Below, piece by piece: positions 25,543 to 34,810 of a stretch of DNA of 64,000 bases; within the stretch, counting starts at the first letter, position 1, and the number at the start of each line of letters is the position of its first letter. The DNA is taken from positions 124,001 to 188,000 of the forward strand of contig NZ_BMYK01000007.1 in NCBI RefSeq assembly GCF_014652235.1, given 5' to 3'. The stretch comes from Pseudorhodoferax aquiterrae (lineage in GTDB: Bacteria > Pseudomonadota > Gammaproteobacteria > Burkholderiales > Burkholderiaceae_C). The notes below the pieces were generated by a model. It was not told the origin of the DNA. It saw nothing but the letters and a program-made list of their open reading frames with translations, and ran no database searches. Both the position numbers and the translations under genes were made by a program.

Positions 25543-27324
25543 ATGACAACAAGAACACGCGGCCCGTTCCGCTCCCGCGAATGGTTCGCCGCCCCCGAGC
25601 GTTCGGACATGACCGCGCTCTACCTCGAGCGCTTCATGAACTACGGCCTCACGCCCGAGGAACTGCGCTCGGGCCGGCCCATCATCGGCATCGCGCAGAC
25701 GGGCAGCGACCTGTCGCCCTGCAACCGCATCCACCTGGACCTCGCCCGCCGCGTGCGCGACGGCATCCGCGACGCGGGCGGCATCCCGATGGAATTCCCG
25801 GTCCATCCCATCTTCGAGAACTGCCGCCGCCCCACGGCCGCGCTGGACCGCAACCTGGCCTACCTGGGCCTGGTGGAGATCCTGTACGGCTACCCCATCG
25901 ACGCCGTGGTGCTGACCACGGGCTGCGACAAGACCACACCGGCCGGGGTGATGGCCGCCGCGACGGTGGACATCCCGGCCATCGTGCTGTCCGGCGGCCC
26001 CATGCTGGACGGCTGGCACGAAGGCCAGCTCGTGGGCTCGGGAACCGTGATCTGGCGCAGCCGCCGCCAGCTCGCGGCCGGCGAGATCGACGAGGAAGAG
26101 TTCCTGCAGCGCGCCTGCAGCAGCGCGCCCTCGGCGGGCCACTGCAACACCATGGGCACGGCCTCGACCATGAACGCCGTGGCCGAGGCACTGGGGCTGT
26201 CGCTGCCCGGCTGCGCCGCCATTCCCGCGCCCTACCGCGAGCGCGGGCAGATGGCCTACGCCACCGGCCGGCGCATCGTGGAGATGGCGCACGAAGACCT
26301 GCGGCCCTCGCGCATCCTCACGCGCGAGAGCTTCCTGAACGCGCTGTCGGTCGTCAGCGTGGCCGGCGGCAGCAGCAACGCGCAGGTGCACATCATGGCC
26401 ATGGCGCGCCACGCGGGCGTCAAGCTCGAGGCGCGCGACTGGACCGAACACGGCTACGACCTGCCGCTGCTGCTGAACATGCAGCCCGCGGGCCAGTTCC
26501 TGGGCGAGCGCTTCTTCCGCGCCGGCGGTGTGCCGGCGCTGATGTGGGAGCTGCAACAGGCCGGGCGCCTGCATGCCGGCTGCGCCAGCGTCACGGGCAA
26601 GACCGTGGGCGAGAACCTGCAGGGCCGCGAGACCTCGGACCGCGAGGTCATCCGCCGCTTCGACGATCCGCTCATGCACAAGGCCGGCTTCATGGTGCTC
26701 AGCGGCAACCTGTTCGACTTCGGCATCATGAAGACCTCGGTGATCTCCGAGGCCTTCCGCCAGCGCTACCTGAGCCGGCCGGGCCAGGAAGGCATCTTCG
26801 AGGCGCGCGCCGTGGTCTTCGAGGGCGCGGACGACTACCACGCGCGTATCAACGACCCGGCCCTGGACATCGACGAAGGCTGCATCCTCGTCATGCGCGG
26901 TGCCGGGCCCATCGGCTGGCCCGGCTCGGCGGAGGTGGTCAACATGCAGCCGCCCGATGCGCTGATCCGGCGTGGCATCAGCACCTTGCCCACGCTGGGC
27001 GACGGCCGCCAGTCGGGCACGGCGGACAGCCCTTCCATCCTCAACGTGTCGCCCGAGAGCGCGGTGGGCGGTGGCTTGGCCTGGCTGGCGAGCGGCGACA
27101 TGCTGCGCATCGACCTCAATACCGGCCGCTGCGACGCGCTGGTGGCGCCCGAGGAGATCGCGCGCCGCCAACGCGAACTGCCGGCACCGCCGGTGCCGGC
27201 CAGCCAGTCGCCGTGGGAAGCGCTGTACCGCGAGAAGACCGGCCAGTTGGTCGATGGCGCGACGCTGGACTTCGCGCTGGACTTCGCGCGCATCGCCGAG
27301 CGCACGCCGCGCCACAACCACTGA
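25543..27324 (+). CDS. IlvD/Edd-family sugar-acid dehydratase (xylonate/arabinonate type)
   Basis: 593 residues. Iron-sulfur cluster cysteines are in TTGCDKTTPAG, GHCNTMGTAST and HAGCASVTGKT. The length and the motif RPIIGIAQTGSDLSPCN point to the pentonate/hexonate dehydratase branch rather than dihydroxyacid dehydratase of valine synthesis. It would remove water from an aldonic acid such as D-xylonate or L-arabinonate to give the 2-keto-3-deoxy acid. Its position between a TRAP receptor and an XylX-like gene supports a Weimberg-type pathway. The precise sugar acid is inferred, not shown. Confidence 0.88.
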   Translation: MTTRTRGPFRSREWFAAPERSDMTALYLERFMNYGLTPEELRSGRPIIGIAQTGSDLSPCNRIHLDLARRVRDGIRDAGGIPMEFPVHPIFENCRRPTAALDRNLAYLGLVEILYGYPIDAVVLTTGCDKTTPAGVMAAATVDIPAIVLSGGPMLDGWHEGQLVGSGTVIWRSRRQLAAGEIDEEEFLQRACSSAPSAGHCNTMGTASTMNAVAEALGLSLPGCAAIPAPYRERGQMAYATGRRIVEMAHEDLRPSRILTRESFLNALSVVSVAGGSSNAQVHIMAMARHAGVKLEARDWTEHGYDLPLLLNMQPAGQFLGERFFRAGGVPALMWELQQAGRLHAGCASVTGKTVGENLQGRETSDREVIRRFDDPLMHKAGFMVLSGNLFDFGIMKTSVISEAFRQRYLSRPGQEGIFEARAVVFEGADDYHARINDPALDIDEGCILVMRGAGPIGWPGSAEVVNMQPPDALIRRGISTLPTLGDGRQSGTADSPSILNVSPESAVGGGLAWLASGDMLRIDLNTGRCDALVAPEEIARRQRELPAPPVPASQSPWEALYREKTGQLVDGATLDFALDFARIAERTPRHNH

Positions 27325-27376
27325 CCCCCACGTGTGGACGGCGTCCGTCCACGCGGCATTTTCCGAAGGACATTCC

Positions 27377-28606
27377 ATGAACGACATGACGGATGCGGCG
27401 TTCGCCGCGCGGGCCAGCGCACCTCAAGCGAGCCTGCAGGTGCTGCCCGACGACGGCCTGCAGGGCACGCTGGTGGGCCGCGTCTGGGCGCCCCAGGGCC
27501 CGGTGGCCGGCCCGGCCGTGGTGGCCCTGCGGCCGGACGGCGTGTTCGACCTCAGCGCGCAGTACCCCACCATGAGCACGCTGCTGGACACCGCGGCCCC
27601 GGCGCAGGCCGTGGCCGCAACGGCCGGCCAGTTCCTGTGCAGCGTGGACGCGCTGCTGGCCAACAGCCAGCCCGGCGCACGCGACACCACGCGCCCCTGG
27701 CTGCTGGCCCCGTGCGACCTGCAGGTGGTCAAGGCCGCGGGCGTGACCTTCGCCTCCAGCCTGATCGAACGCGTGATCGAGGAGCAGGCGCGCGGGGACG
27801 CCACGCGCGCCCAGGGCCTGCGCGCTCAGGTGACCGGGCTCATCGGCGAGAACCTGGCCGCCATCCGCCCGGGCTCGCCCGAGGCCATGGCCTTGAAGAA
27901 GCTGCTGCAGGACAAGGGCCTGTGGTCGCAGTACCTGGAGGTTGGCATCGGCCCCGATGCCGAGGTCTTCACCAAGGCGCCCGTGCTGGCCTCGGTCGGC
28001 TGCGGCGACGACATCGGCATCCGCGCCGATTCGGCCTGGAACAACCCCGAGCCCGAGGTGGTGCTGGCCGTCAACAGCCGCGGCGAGATCGTCGGCGCGA
28101 CGCTGGGCAACGACGTGAACCTGCGCGACATCGAGGGCCGCAGCGCGCTGCTGCTGGGCAAGGCCAAGGACAACAACGCCTCCTGCGCGCTGGGCCCGTT
28201 CATTCGCCTGTTCGATGCGGGCTTCGGCCTGGAGCAGGTGCGCAATGAGACCGTGCACCTGCGTGTGGCGGGTAGCGACGGCTTCGAGCTGCGCGGCATC
28301 AACACCATGGCCAGCATCAGCCGCGACCCGGCCGACGTGGTGGCGCAGACGCTGGCCGCGCACCAGTACCCCGACGGCTTCATGCTGTTCCTCGGAACGC
28401 TGTTCGCACCCATCGAGGACCGCGACGAGCCGGGCAGCGGCTTCACGCACAAGCTCGGCGACCTGGTTTCCATCCAGAGCGCCTGGCTGGGCGGCCTGCA
28501 CAACCGTGTCACGCACAGCGAAGCCGCCGCCCCCTGGCGCTATGGCCTGCGCGCCTTCATGGGCAACCTCGCGCAGCGCGGGCTGCTGCAGGGCGCGGCA
28601 CTCTGA
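27377..28606 (+). CDS. Fumarylacetoacetate-hydrolase-family dehydratase (XylX/KDX-dehydratase like)
   Basis: 409 residues, with GAAGGA about 7 nt before the ATG at 27377. FAH-fold landmarks include VTFASSLIERVIEEQ, ASVGCGDDIGIRADSAWNNPEPEVVL with the metal-binding acidic residues, and GNDVNLRDIEGRSALLL. This long FAH subgroup includes 2-keto-3-deoxy-xylonate dehydratase (XylX of Caulobacter), which makes 2-oxoglutarate semialdehyde. It directly follows the sugar-acid dehydratase. No semialdehyde dehydrogenase (XylA) is present in the window, so the last step must be encoded elsewhere. Confidence 0.85.
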   Translation: MNDMTDAAFAARASAPQASLQVLPDDGLQGTLVGRVWAPQGPVAGPAVVALRPDGVFDLSAQYPTMSTLLDTAAPAQAVAATAGQFLCSVDALLANSQPGARDTTRPWLLAPCDLQVVKAAGVTFASSLIERVIEEQARGDATRAQGLRAQVTGLIGENLAAIRPGSPEAMALKKLLQDKGLWSQYLEVGIGPDAEVFTKAPVLASVGCGDDIGIRADSAWNNPEPEVVLAVNSRGEIVGATLGNDVNLRDIEGRSALLLGKAKDNNASCALGPFIRLFDAGFGLEQVRNETVHLRVAGSDGFELRGINTMASISRDPADVVAQTLAAHQYPDGFMLFLGTLFAPIEDRDEPGSGFTHKLGDLVSIQSAWLGGLHNRVTHSEAAAPWRYGLRAFMGNLAQRGLLQGAAL

Positions 28607-28614
28607 ACCCGGCG

Positions 28615-29199
28615 ATGACAGAACAAGAACGGAGACGACCCGTGCTGGACACCCTGATCGACCGCAGCTGCCGCTGCATCAACCTGCTCATCGCGCTGGC
28701 GCTGGCCGTGATGGTGCTCATGGTCTTCGGCAATGTGGTGCTGCGCTACGCCTTCAATTCCGGCATCGCCATCAGCGAGGAGGTATCGCGCTGGCTATTC
28801 GTGTGGATCACCTTCCTGGGAGCTGTCGTGGCGATCCGGGAACACGGGCATTTGGGCACCGACCTTCTGCTCGTGAAGCTGCCCCCGTGGATGCAGCGGG
28901 CCTGCCTGGTCGTAGCACACGGCCTCATGCTGTTCTGCACCTGGCTGTTGTTCAGCGGCGCCCTGGCCCAGACGCGCATCAACCTGGATGTGGAAGCGCC
29001 GGTGACAGGTGCCTCGGTCGGCATCTTCTATGCCTCCGGCGTGGTGTTTGCAGTGGCCTCGGGCCTGCTGTTGCTGCTCAACCTGTGGCGGCTGCTGTCG
29101 GGTCGGGTGCGCAACGACCAACTTCTTCGCGCGTCCGAATCGGAAGAGCTGGCCGCGCTGCATGGCGTGCATCCGGAGCGCGCCGAGACGCGCCCTTGA
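28615..29199 (+). CDS. TRAP transporter small permease subunit (DctQ type)
   Basis: 194 residues with four predicted membrane helices; the first is INLLIALALAVMVLMVFGNVV. The family motif around SRWLFVWITFLGAVVAIREHGHLG is clear. DctQ pairs with DctM to form the sodium-driven permease. It begins 8 nt after the FAH-family gene and is followed by dctM after 19 nt. A GTG at 28642 is a possible alternative start. Confidence 0.92.
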   Translation: MTEQERRRPVLDTLIDRSCRCINLLIALALAVMVLMVFGNVVLRYAFNSGIAISEEVSRWLFVWITFLGAVVAIREHGHLGTDLLLVKLPPWMQRACLVVAHGLMLFCTWLLFSGALAQTRINLDVEAPVTGASVGIFYASGVVFAVASGLLLLLNLWRLLSGRVRNDQLLRASESEELAALHGVHPERAETRP

Positions 29200-29218
29200 A
29201 CAAGCGGCTGAAATCCTC

Positions 29219-30499
29219 ATGACAGTCTTCATATTTCTGGGCGCCCTGCTGGCCGCCATGGCCATCGGTGTTCCCATCGCATACGCGCTGCTGGTGTCGG
29301 GTATCGCCCTCATGTGGCACCAGGACCTCTTCGACGCGCAGATCCTGGCGCAGAACGTCATCAACGGTGCCGACTCCTTCCCGCTGCTGGCCGTGCCGTT
29401 CTTCATGCTCGCGGGCGAGATCATGAATGTCGGCGGCCTGTCCAAGCGCATCGTCAGGCTCGCGCTCACCTTGGTCGGTCACAAGCGTGGCGGCCTGGGC
29501 TTCGTCGCCATCCTGGCGGCGTGCATGCTGGCCGCGCTGTCGGGATCGGCCGTGGCCGACACGGCTGCGCTCGCCGCGCTGCTGCTGCCCATGATGGCGA
29601 GGGCTGGGCACGACAAGGGACGCGCGGGGGGGCTGATCGCCTCGGCCGGCATCATCGCCCCGGTCATCCCACCTTCCATCGGATTCGTGGTCTTCGGCGT
29701 GGCGGCGAATGTCTCGATCAGCAAGCTTTTCCTGGCGGGCATCGTGCCTGGTTTGCTGATGGGCCTGTCGATCGCGCTCGCGTGGTATTGGGTCGCGAAG
29801 CGCGAGAACATCGAGCCGCCTCCTCGGGCGTCGGCCGCGGAGATGCTGGAGGCGCTCAAGGAATCCACCTGGGCGCTGTTCCTGCCCGTGATCGTGATCG
29901 TTGGTCTGAAGATGGGCGTGTTCACGCCCACCGAGGCCGCCGCCGTGGCTGCCGTGTACGCCCTGCTCGTGGCCACGCTCGTCTACCGCGAACTGCACTG
30001 GCGCCAGCTGACGAGCGTCTTCGTCAGTGCAGCCAGGACGACGGCCGTGATCATGTTCCTGGTGGCGGCCGCCATGGTCAGCGCCTGGTTGATCACCGTT
30101 GCCGACATCCCACGCCAGCTGGTGGCCTTGCTGCAGCCGTTCATGGACAACCCCGTCCTGCTCATGGTCGCCATCATGGTGCTGGTGATGGCAGTCGGCA
30201 CCGCCATGGACATGACGCCGACCATCCTGATCCTGGCACCCATGCTCATGCCCGTGGTGAAGGCGGCGGGCATCGACCCGGTCTACTTCGGGGTGCTGTT
30301 CATCATGAACTGTGCGATCGGCCTGATCACGCCGCCAGTGGGCACGGTGCTCAACGTGGTGGCCGGCGTGGGGCGCATGCGCATGGACGAAGTCGTCCGT
30401 GGGGTGCTCCCGTTCATGGCGGCGCAGTTCGCAGTGATGTTCCTGCTGGTGCTGTTTCCGTCCATCGTGCTGGTGCCGATGCGCTGGTTCGTCGGCTGA
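29219..30499 (+). CDS. TRAP transporter large permease subunit (DctM type)
   Basis: 426 residues and about 11-12 membrane helices, the usual DctM size. Diagnostic stretches are SFPLLAVPFFMLAGEIMNVGG, AALSGSAVADTAALAALLLP and IIAPVIPPSIGFVVFG, with the mirrored second-half motifs MDMTPTILILAPMLMP and GLITPPVGTVLNV. It is the transport channel of the TRAP system and the last gene of the 24468-30499 operon. The next start, gspE, is 43 nt later, so read-through into the secretion operon is possible. Confidence 0.95.
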   Translation: MTVFIFLGALLAAMAIGVPIAYALLVSGIALMWHQDLFDAQILAQNVINGADSFPLLAVPFFMLAGEIMNVGGLSKRIVRLALTLVGHKRGGLGFVAILAACMLAALSGSAVADTAALAALLLPMMARAGHDKGRAGGLIASAGIIAPVIPPSIGFVVFGVAANVSISKLFLAGIVPGLLMGLSIALAWYWVAKRENIEPPPRASAAEMLEALKESTWALFLPVIVIVGLKMGVFTPTEAAAVAAVYALLVATLVYRELHWRQLTSVFVSAARTTAVIMFLVAAAMVSAWLITVADIPRQLVALLQPFMDNPVLLMVAIMVLVMAVGTAMDMTPTILILAPMLMPVVKAAGIDPVYFGVLFIMNCAIGLITPPVGTVLNVVAGVGRMRMDEVVRGVLPFMAAQFAVMFLLVLFPSIVLVPMRWFVG

Positions 30500-30542
30500 G
30501 GCGCACGCCGCGAGGGCCGCCAATGCCGGACCGCAACGCACC

Positions 30543-32270
30543 ATGGACGCGATGACCGTGCCGGTCGCGCCGCCCGCCGACGCAGCCCCTGCCGACAGCA
30601 GCCGGCTGCGCATCGGCGAGCTGCTCGTGCAGTCCGGCAGGTTCGCCGCGCGCGACCTGGAGCGTGCGCTGGCGGCGCAGCAGGAACTCGGCGGGCTGAT
30701 CGGCCGCGTGCTGCTGCGGCTGGGCCTGGTGTCCGAGCCGGACCTGGTGCAGGCGCTGTCGGTGCAGCTGGGCCTGGCGGTGGTGCGGGCCGGCGACTTC
30801 CCGGCCTTCCTGCCCGAGGTCGAGGGGCTGAATCCGCAGTTCCTCGTCCACAACGCCATCTGCCCGCTGCGCGTGGAGCAGGGCGAGCTGCATGTGGCGA
30901 TGGCCGTGCCGCAGGATGCCTTCCTGGTGCAGGCGCTGGCCCTGGCGAGCGGCCTGCGCGTGCGCCCCTGGCTGGCGCTGGAAGCGGACATCGAGAAGGC
31001 CCTGGCCGAGCCGCCACCGGGCGAAGCAGCCACCGAGGGGCTGGAGGACGGCCTGGACGGCGCCGAGTTCGTCGAGCACCTGAAAGACCTGGCGAGCGAG
31101 GCGCCGGTGATCCGGCTCGTCAACACCATCATCGGCCGCGTGACCGACCTGCGCGCGTCCGACATCCACCTGGAGCCCTTCGACGACGGCCTGCACGTGC
31201 GCTACCGCGTCGACGGCGTGATCCACCCGGGTGAACGCGTGCCGCCGCGGCTGGCGGCTGCCGTCGGTTCGCGCGTGAAGCTGCTGGCGCACCTGGACAT
31301 CGCCGAGCGCCGGCTGCCGCAGGACGGCCGGATCCGCACGCGTGTGAAGGGCCACGCGCTCGACCTGCGCGTGTCCACCGTGCCCACCGTGCACGGCGAG
31401 AGCGTGGTCATGCGCGTGCTGGACCGCGCCGAGGTCCGGCTCGACCTGCAGCGCATGGGCTTTGCGGCCGACACGCTGGCGCAGTTGCAGCGGCTGCTGG
31501 AGCGGCCGCACGGCATCCTGCTCGTGACCGGGCCGACCGGCTCGGGCAAGACCACCACGCTGTACGCGGCGCTGTCCCGCATCGACGCGGGCGCGCACAA
31601 GATCATCACGGTCGAGGACCCGGTCGAGTACCAGCTCGAGGGCATCAACCAGATCCAGGTGCACCAGCAGATCAAGCTGTCCTTCGCCAGCGCGCTGCGC
31701 TCCATCCTGCGGCAGGACCCGGACATCATCATGATCGGCGAGATGCGCGACGGCGAGACCGCGCAGATCGCAGTGCAGTCCGCGCTGACCGGGCACCTGG
31801 TGCTGTCCACGCTGCACACCAACACGGCAGCGGGCGCCGTCATCCGGCTCAAGGACATGGGGGTCGAGGGCTTTCTGATCACCTCCGCCGTCAACGGCGT
31901 GCTGTCGCAGCGCCTGGTGCGCACGCTGTGCGAGGCCTGCCGGCAGCCCTATGAGCCGGGCGATGCCGTGCGCCGCAGCACCGGGCTGGCCCAGCTCGGC
32001 GGCGCGCAGGGGCCGGTGTACCGCGCCGTGGGCTGCGCGCAGTGCCGCGGCTCGGGCTACCGCGGGCGCACGGGCATCCATGAGCTGCTGGTGCTGGACG
32101 AGCCGATGCGCGCGGCCATCCTCGCCGGCGACGACGGCAACGCGCTGCACGCGCTCGCGCGCCGGCACGGCATGCGCACGCTGTACGAGGACGGGCTGCG
32201 CAAGGTCGCGGTGGGCCTGACCTCGCTCGACGAACTCGCCCGCGTGGTGCAGGACCAGGGCGATGCCTGA
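30543..32270 (+). CDS. gspE: Type II secretion ATPase GspE
   Basis: 575 residues. It shows Walker A GPTGSGKTTT, the Asp box DPDIIMIGEMRDGETA, His-box and Walker B signatures, and the tetracysteine zinc motif CEAC...CAQC typical of GspE. The N-terminal N1E domain (RIGELLVQSGRF) contacts GspL. The cytoplasmic hexamer powers pseudopilus assembly. It is the first gene of an 11-gene gsp operon; its stop overlaps gspF by 8 bp. Confidence 0.96.
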   Translation: MDAMTVPVAPPADAAPADSSRLRIGELLVQSGRFAARDLERALAAQQELGGLIGRVLLRLGLVSEPDLVQALSVQLGLAVVRAGDFPAFLPEVEGLNPQFLVHNAICPLRVEQGELHVAMAVPQDAFLVQALALASGLRVRPWLALEADIEKALAEPPPGEAATEGLEDGLDGAEFVEHLKDLASEAPVIRLVNTIIGRVTDLRASDIHLEPFDDGLHVRYRVDGVIHPGERVPPRLAAAVGSRVKLLAHLDIAERRLPQDGRIRTRVKGHALDLRVSTVPTVHGESVVMRVLDRAEVRLDLQRMGFAADTLAQLQRLLERPHGILLVTGPTGSGKTTTLYAALSRIDAGAHKIITVEDPVEYQLEGINQIQVHQQIKLSFASALRSILRQDPDIIMIGEMRDGETAQIAVQSALTGHLVLSTLHTNTAAGAVIRLKDMGVEGFLITSAVNGVLSQRLVRTLCEACRQPYEPGDAVRRSTGLAQLGGAQGPVYRAVGCAQCRGSGYRGRTGIHELLVLDEPMRAAILAGDDGNALHALARRHGMRTLYEDGLRKVAVGLTSLDELARVVQDQGDA

Positions 32271-33492
32271 GTTCGCCTGGCGGGCCGTTTCCGCGTCCGG
32301 CGCCGTGGTGCAGGGCCGGGCCAGTGCGGCGACGCCGGCCGGGGTGCTGCGCCAGTTGCAGCAGCAGGGCCTGACGCCGCTGGCCATCGACGACGGCAGC
32401 GCCGCGCCCGCCGCCGCGCCGGCCGCCGTCCAGCGCCGCGCGCGCGCGGCGAAGGGGCCCATGCGGGCCGCGGACGTGCTGGCGCTGACCTCCGAGCTGG
32501 CCATCATGCTGCGGGCCGGCCTGGCGCTGGACAAGGCCTTGCGCCTGCTGGTGGACATGCACCCCAGGCCCAGCGTGGCCGCGCTGCTGCAGCAGGTGAG
32601 CGAGGCCGTGAAGGGCGGGGCGCCGCTGAGCGGGGCGCTGGCCCAGCATCCGCGCCAGTTCGGTGACTTTCATGTGAGCATGGTCCGCTCGGGCGAGGCC
32701 AGCGGCCAGATGCCCGCCGTGCTCGAGCGCCTGGTCGCGCACCTGGAGCGGCAGCGCGCGCTGCGCGACAGCGTGGTGTCCGCCACCCTCTACCCGGCCA
32801 TCCTGCTGGTGGTCGCCTTGCTGTCCGTGGTGGGCATGCTGGGCTTCGTCGTGCCGCAGTTCGAGCAGCTGTTCGCCGAGATGGGCGACGCCCTGCCGCT
32901 GCCCACCCGCGCCATCGTGCAACTGTCGCAGCTGTTCACCGGCCACGGCCTGCTGCTGGGGACCGCCGCGCTCGCGGCCGGGTGGGCGGGACTGCGCTGG
33001 CTGCGCTCCGCCCCGGGCGCCGCCTGGTGGCGCCGGACGCTGCTGCGCCTGCCGCTGGTGGGGCCGCTGGCGCTGCGCTACGAGACGACCTTGTTCGCGC
33101 GCGCGCTGGGCACGCTGCTCGCCAATGGCGTGCCTTTGCTCACGGCGCTGCAGGTGGCGACGCAGACCGTCGGCAGCCCCACGCTGCGCCAGGCCCTGGA
33201 GCGCCTGCCCGCCATGGTCAAGCAAGGCAGCCGGCTGGCCAGCGCGGCCGAGAGCACGGGCGTCTTCGCGCCGCTCGCGCTCAACCTGCTCCGCGTGGGC
33301 GAAGAGACCGGCCGCGTGGGCCCCATGCTGCTGGAACTGGCCACGGTGCTGGACCGTGAGGTCGAGACCGGCATCAAGCGGCTGCTGACGCTGGTCGAGC
33401 CGGTGCTGATCCTGCTGCTGGGCGTGCTGATCGCCGCCATCATCGTTTCCATCCTCCTCGGGATTCTGTCCGTCAATGACCTCGCACTCTGA
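32263..33492 (+). CDS. gspF: Type II secretion inner-membrane platform protein GspF
   Basis: 409 residues with the duplicated GspF domain, each copy ending in membrane helices. MPEFAWRAVSASGAVVQG is the usual N-terminus. LTSELAIMLRAGLALDKALR and YETTLFARALGTLLANGVPL mark the two repeats, and the C-terminal hydrophobic hairpin is VLILLLGVLIAAIIVSILLG. The protein is the rotary platform that couples GspE to pseudopilin addition. The 3' end overlaps gspG by 17 bp. Confidence 0.96.
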   Translation: MPEFAWRAVSASGAVVQGRASAATPAGVLRQLQQQGLTPLAIDDGSAAPAAAPAAVQRRARAAKGPMRAADVLALTSELAIMLRAGLALDKALRLLVDMHPRPSVAALLQQVSEAVKGGAPLSGALAQHPRQFGDFHVSMVRSGEASGQMPAVLERLVAHLERQRALRDSVVSATLYPAILLVVALLSVVGMLGFVVPQFEQLFAEMGDALPLPTRAIVQLSQLFTGHGLLLGTAALAAGWAGLRWLRSAPGAAWWRRTLLRLPLVGPLALRYETTLFARALGTLLANGVPLLTALQVATQTVGSPTLRQALERLPAMVKQGSRLASAAESTGVFAPLALNLLRVGEETGRVGPMLLELATVLDREVETGIKRLLTLVEPVLILLLGVLIAAIIVSILLGILSVNDLAL

Positions 33493-33931
33493 CCCCTGCC
33501 GTGCCCGTGCGTCCCTCCGTGCCGGAGGGCGCCACCGTGGCTTCACCCTGATCGAACTCATGGTCGTGCTGGCCATCCTCGTGCTGCTGGCCGGCCTGGT
33601 CGGCCCGCGCGTGCTGAACCAGCTGGGCGGCGCCAAGGCCAAGACGGCCGCGGTGCAGATCGCCGACCTGGACAAGTCGCTCGAGCTCTTCAAGCTCGAC
33701 GTGGGCCGCTACCCGACCACCGAGGAAGGCCTGCAGGCCCTGGTGGCCCGTCCCGGCGCGCTGGCGGGATGGGCCGGCCCCTACCTCAAGGGTGCCGGCG
33801 TGCCGGCCGACCCCTGGGGCCACGCGTACCGCTACACCGCCGCGAACGGCGCCATCGAGATCCTGTCGCTGGGCGCCGACGGCGCGCCGGGCGGGGAGGG
33901 CGAGGCGGCGGACATCCGCAACCTGCCTTGA
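33476..33931 (+). CDS. gspG: Major pseudopilin GspG
   Basis: 151 residues. After a long basic leader (about 22 residues) comes the prepilin cleavage site, G before FTLIELMVVLAILVLLAG, with Glu at +5. The globular part has the GspG calcium-site and core motifs LDVGRYPTTEEGLQAL and DPWGHAYRY. It forms the pseudopilus shaft that pushes substrates through GspD. The peptidase that cleaves it (PilD/GspO) is not in this window. Confidence 0.95.
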   Translation: MTSHSDPCRARASLRAGGRHRGFTLIELMVVLAILVLLAGLVGPRVLNQLGGAKAKTAAVQIADLDKSLELFKLDVGRYPTTEEGLQALVARPGALAGWAGPYLKGAGVPADPWGHAYRYTAANGAIEILSLGADGAPGGEGEAADIRNLP

Positions 33932-33932
33932 G

Positions 33933-34412
33933 ATGCGCGCCCGCCGCCATCCGCCTCGCCAGCGCACCCTGCGCGGCTTCACCCTGGTGGAGCTGCTCGT
34001 GGTGTTCGCCATCGTGGCGCTGCTGGCGGGCCTGATGCCGATCGCGTTCGACCGGCTGCGCGAAGGCGCGGAATACCGCGACACGGTGCGCGCCATGGCC
34101 GGCGAGCTGCGCTCGGCCCGCCACCGGGCCATGGCCCAGGGCCGGGCGCTGAGCTTCGTGGTCGACCTGGACCGGGCGGGCTTCGGACTCAGCGACGCGC
34201 GCGCGTTGCGGCCGCTGCCCCGGTCGCTGCGTGTGCGTGCGGTCGTGGCCGGCACCGAGGTCCAGGGAACGGGGCGGGCGGCCATCCGTTTCCTGCCGGG
34301 CGGCGGCGCCACGGGCGGCAGCATCGAGCTGGTCCGCGCCTCGGGCGCCGGAACGCGGCTGCGCGTGGACTGGCTGACGGGCCGGGTGAGCCACGAGGGG
34401 CTGGCGCCATGA
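33933..34412 (+). CDS. gspH: Minor pseudopilin GspH
   Basis: 159 residues from the ATG at 33933, one base after the gspG stop. The prepilin site is RGFTLVELLVVFAIVALLAG with Glu at +5. The C-terminal part (ELRSARHRAMAQGRALSFVVDL) matches the GspH/FimT domain, which joins the pseudopilus shaft to its tip. It overlaps gspI by 4 nt. Confidence 0.92.
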   Translation: MRARRHPPRQRTLRGFTLVELLVVFAIVALLAGLMPIAFDRLREGAEYRDTVRAMAGELRSARHRAMAQGRALSFVVDLDRAGFGLSDARALRPLPRSLRVRAVVAGTEVQGTGRAAIRFLPGGGATGGSIELVRASGAGTRLRVDWLTGRVSHEGLAP

Positions 34413-34810
34413 CGCGGCGGCACAGCGCCGGCTTCACGCTGCTGGAGCTGCTGGTGGCGCTCGCGGTCATGGGCATGTCCCTGGGGTTGCTGTACCGCGC
34501 CAGCGGCGCCGCCGTGCGCAACGTCGGTGCCATCGAACAGCTGCAGCAGGCCATGCTCGTGGCCCAGTCGCTGCGCGCGCTGCACGACGACGTGCCGCAG
34601 CTGGGCTGGAACGCGACGGGCCGCTCGGCCGGCCACGACTGGCAGGTCCGCAGCGCGCCGTACGACGCCGGGTCGCCGGACGCCGGCCAGGTGCCCCTGC
34701 ACGAGGTGCAGATCGTGGTGCGTTGGGAGGACGCCGGCAAGGCCCGTGCCTTCGAGCTCTGGACCCTGCTGCCTGAGCAGCGCGCCAGCGTGCCGGGAGC
34801 CGCGCCATGA
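34409..34810 (+). CDS. gspI: Minor pseudopilin GspI
   Basis: 133 residues, short as usual for GspI. The prepilin motif is AGFTLLELLVALAVMGMSLG with Glu at +5. The weakly conserved C-terminus (VQIVVRWEDAGKARAFELWT) forms the small globular head that nucleates the I-J-K tip. It overlaps both neighbours by 4 nt. Confidence 0.9.
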   Translation: MTRRHSAGFTLLELLVALAVMGMSLGLLYRASGAAVRNVGAIEQLQQAMLVAQSLRALHDDVPQLGWNATGRSAGHDWQVRSAPYDAGSPDAGQVPLHEVQIVVRWEDAGKARAFELWTLLPEQRASVPGAAP

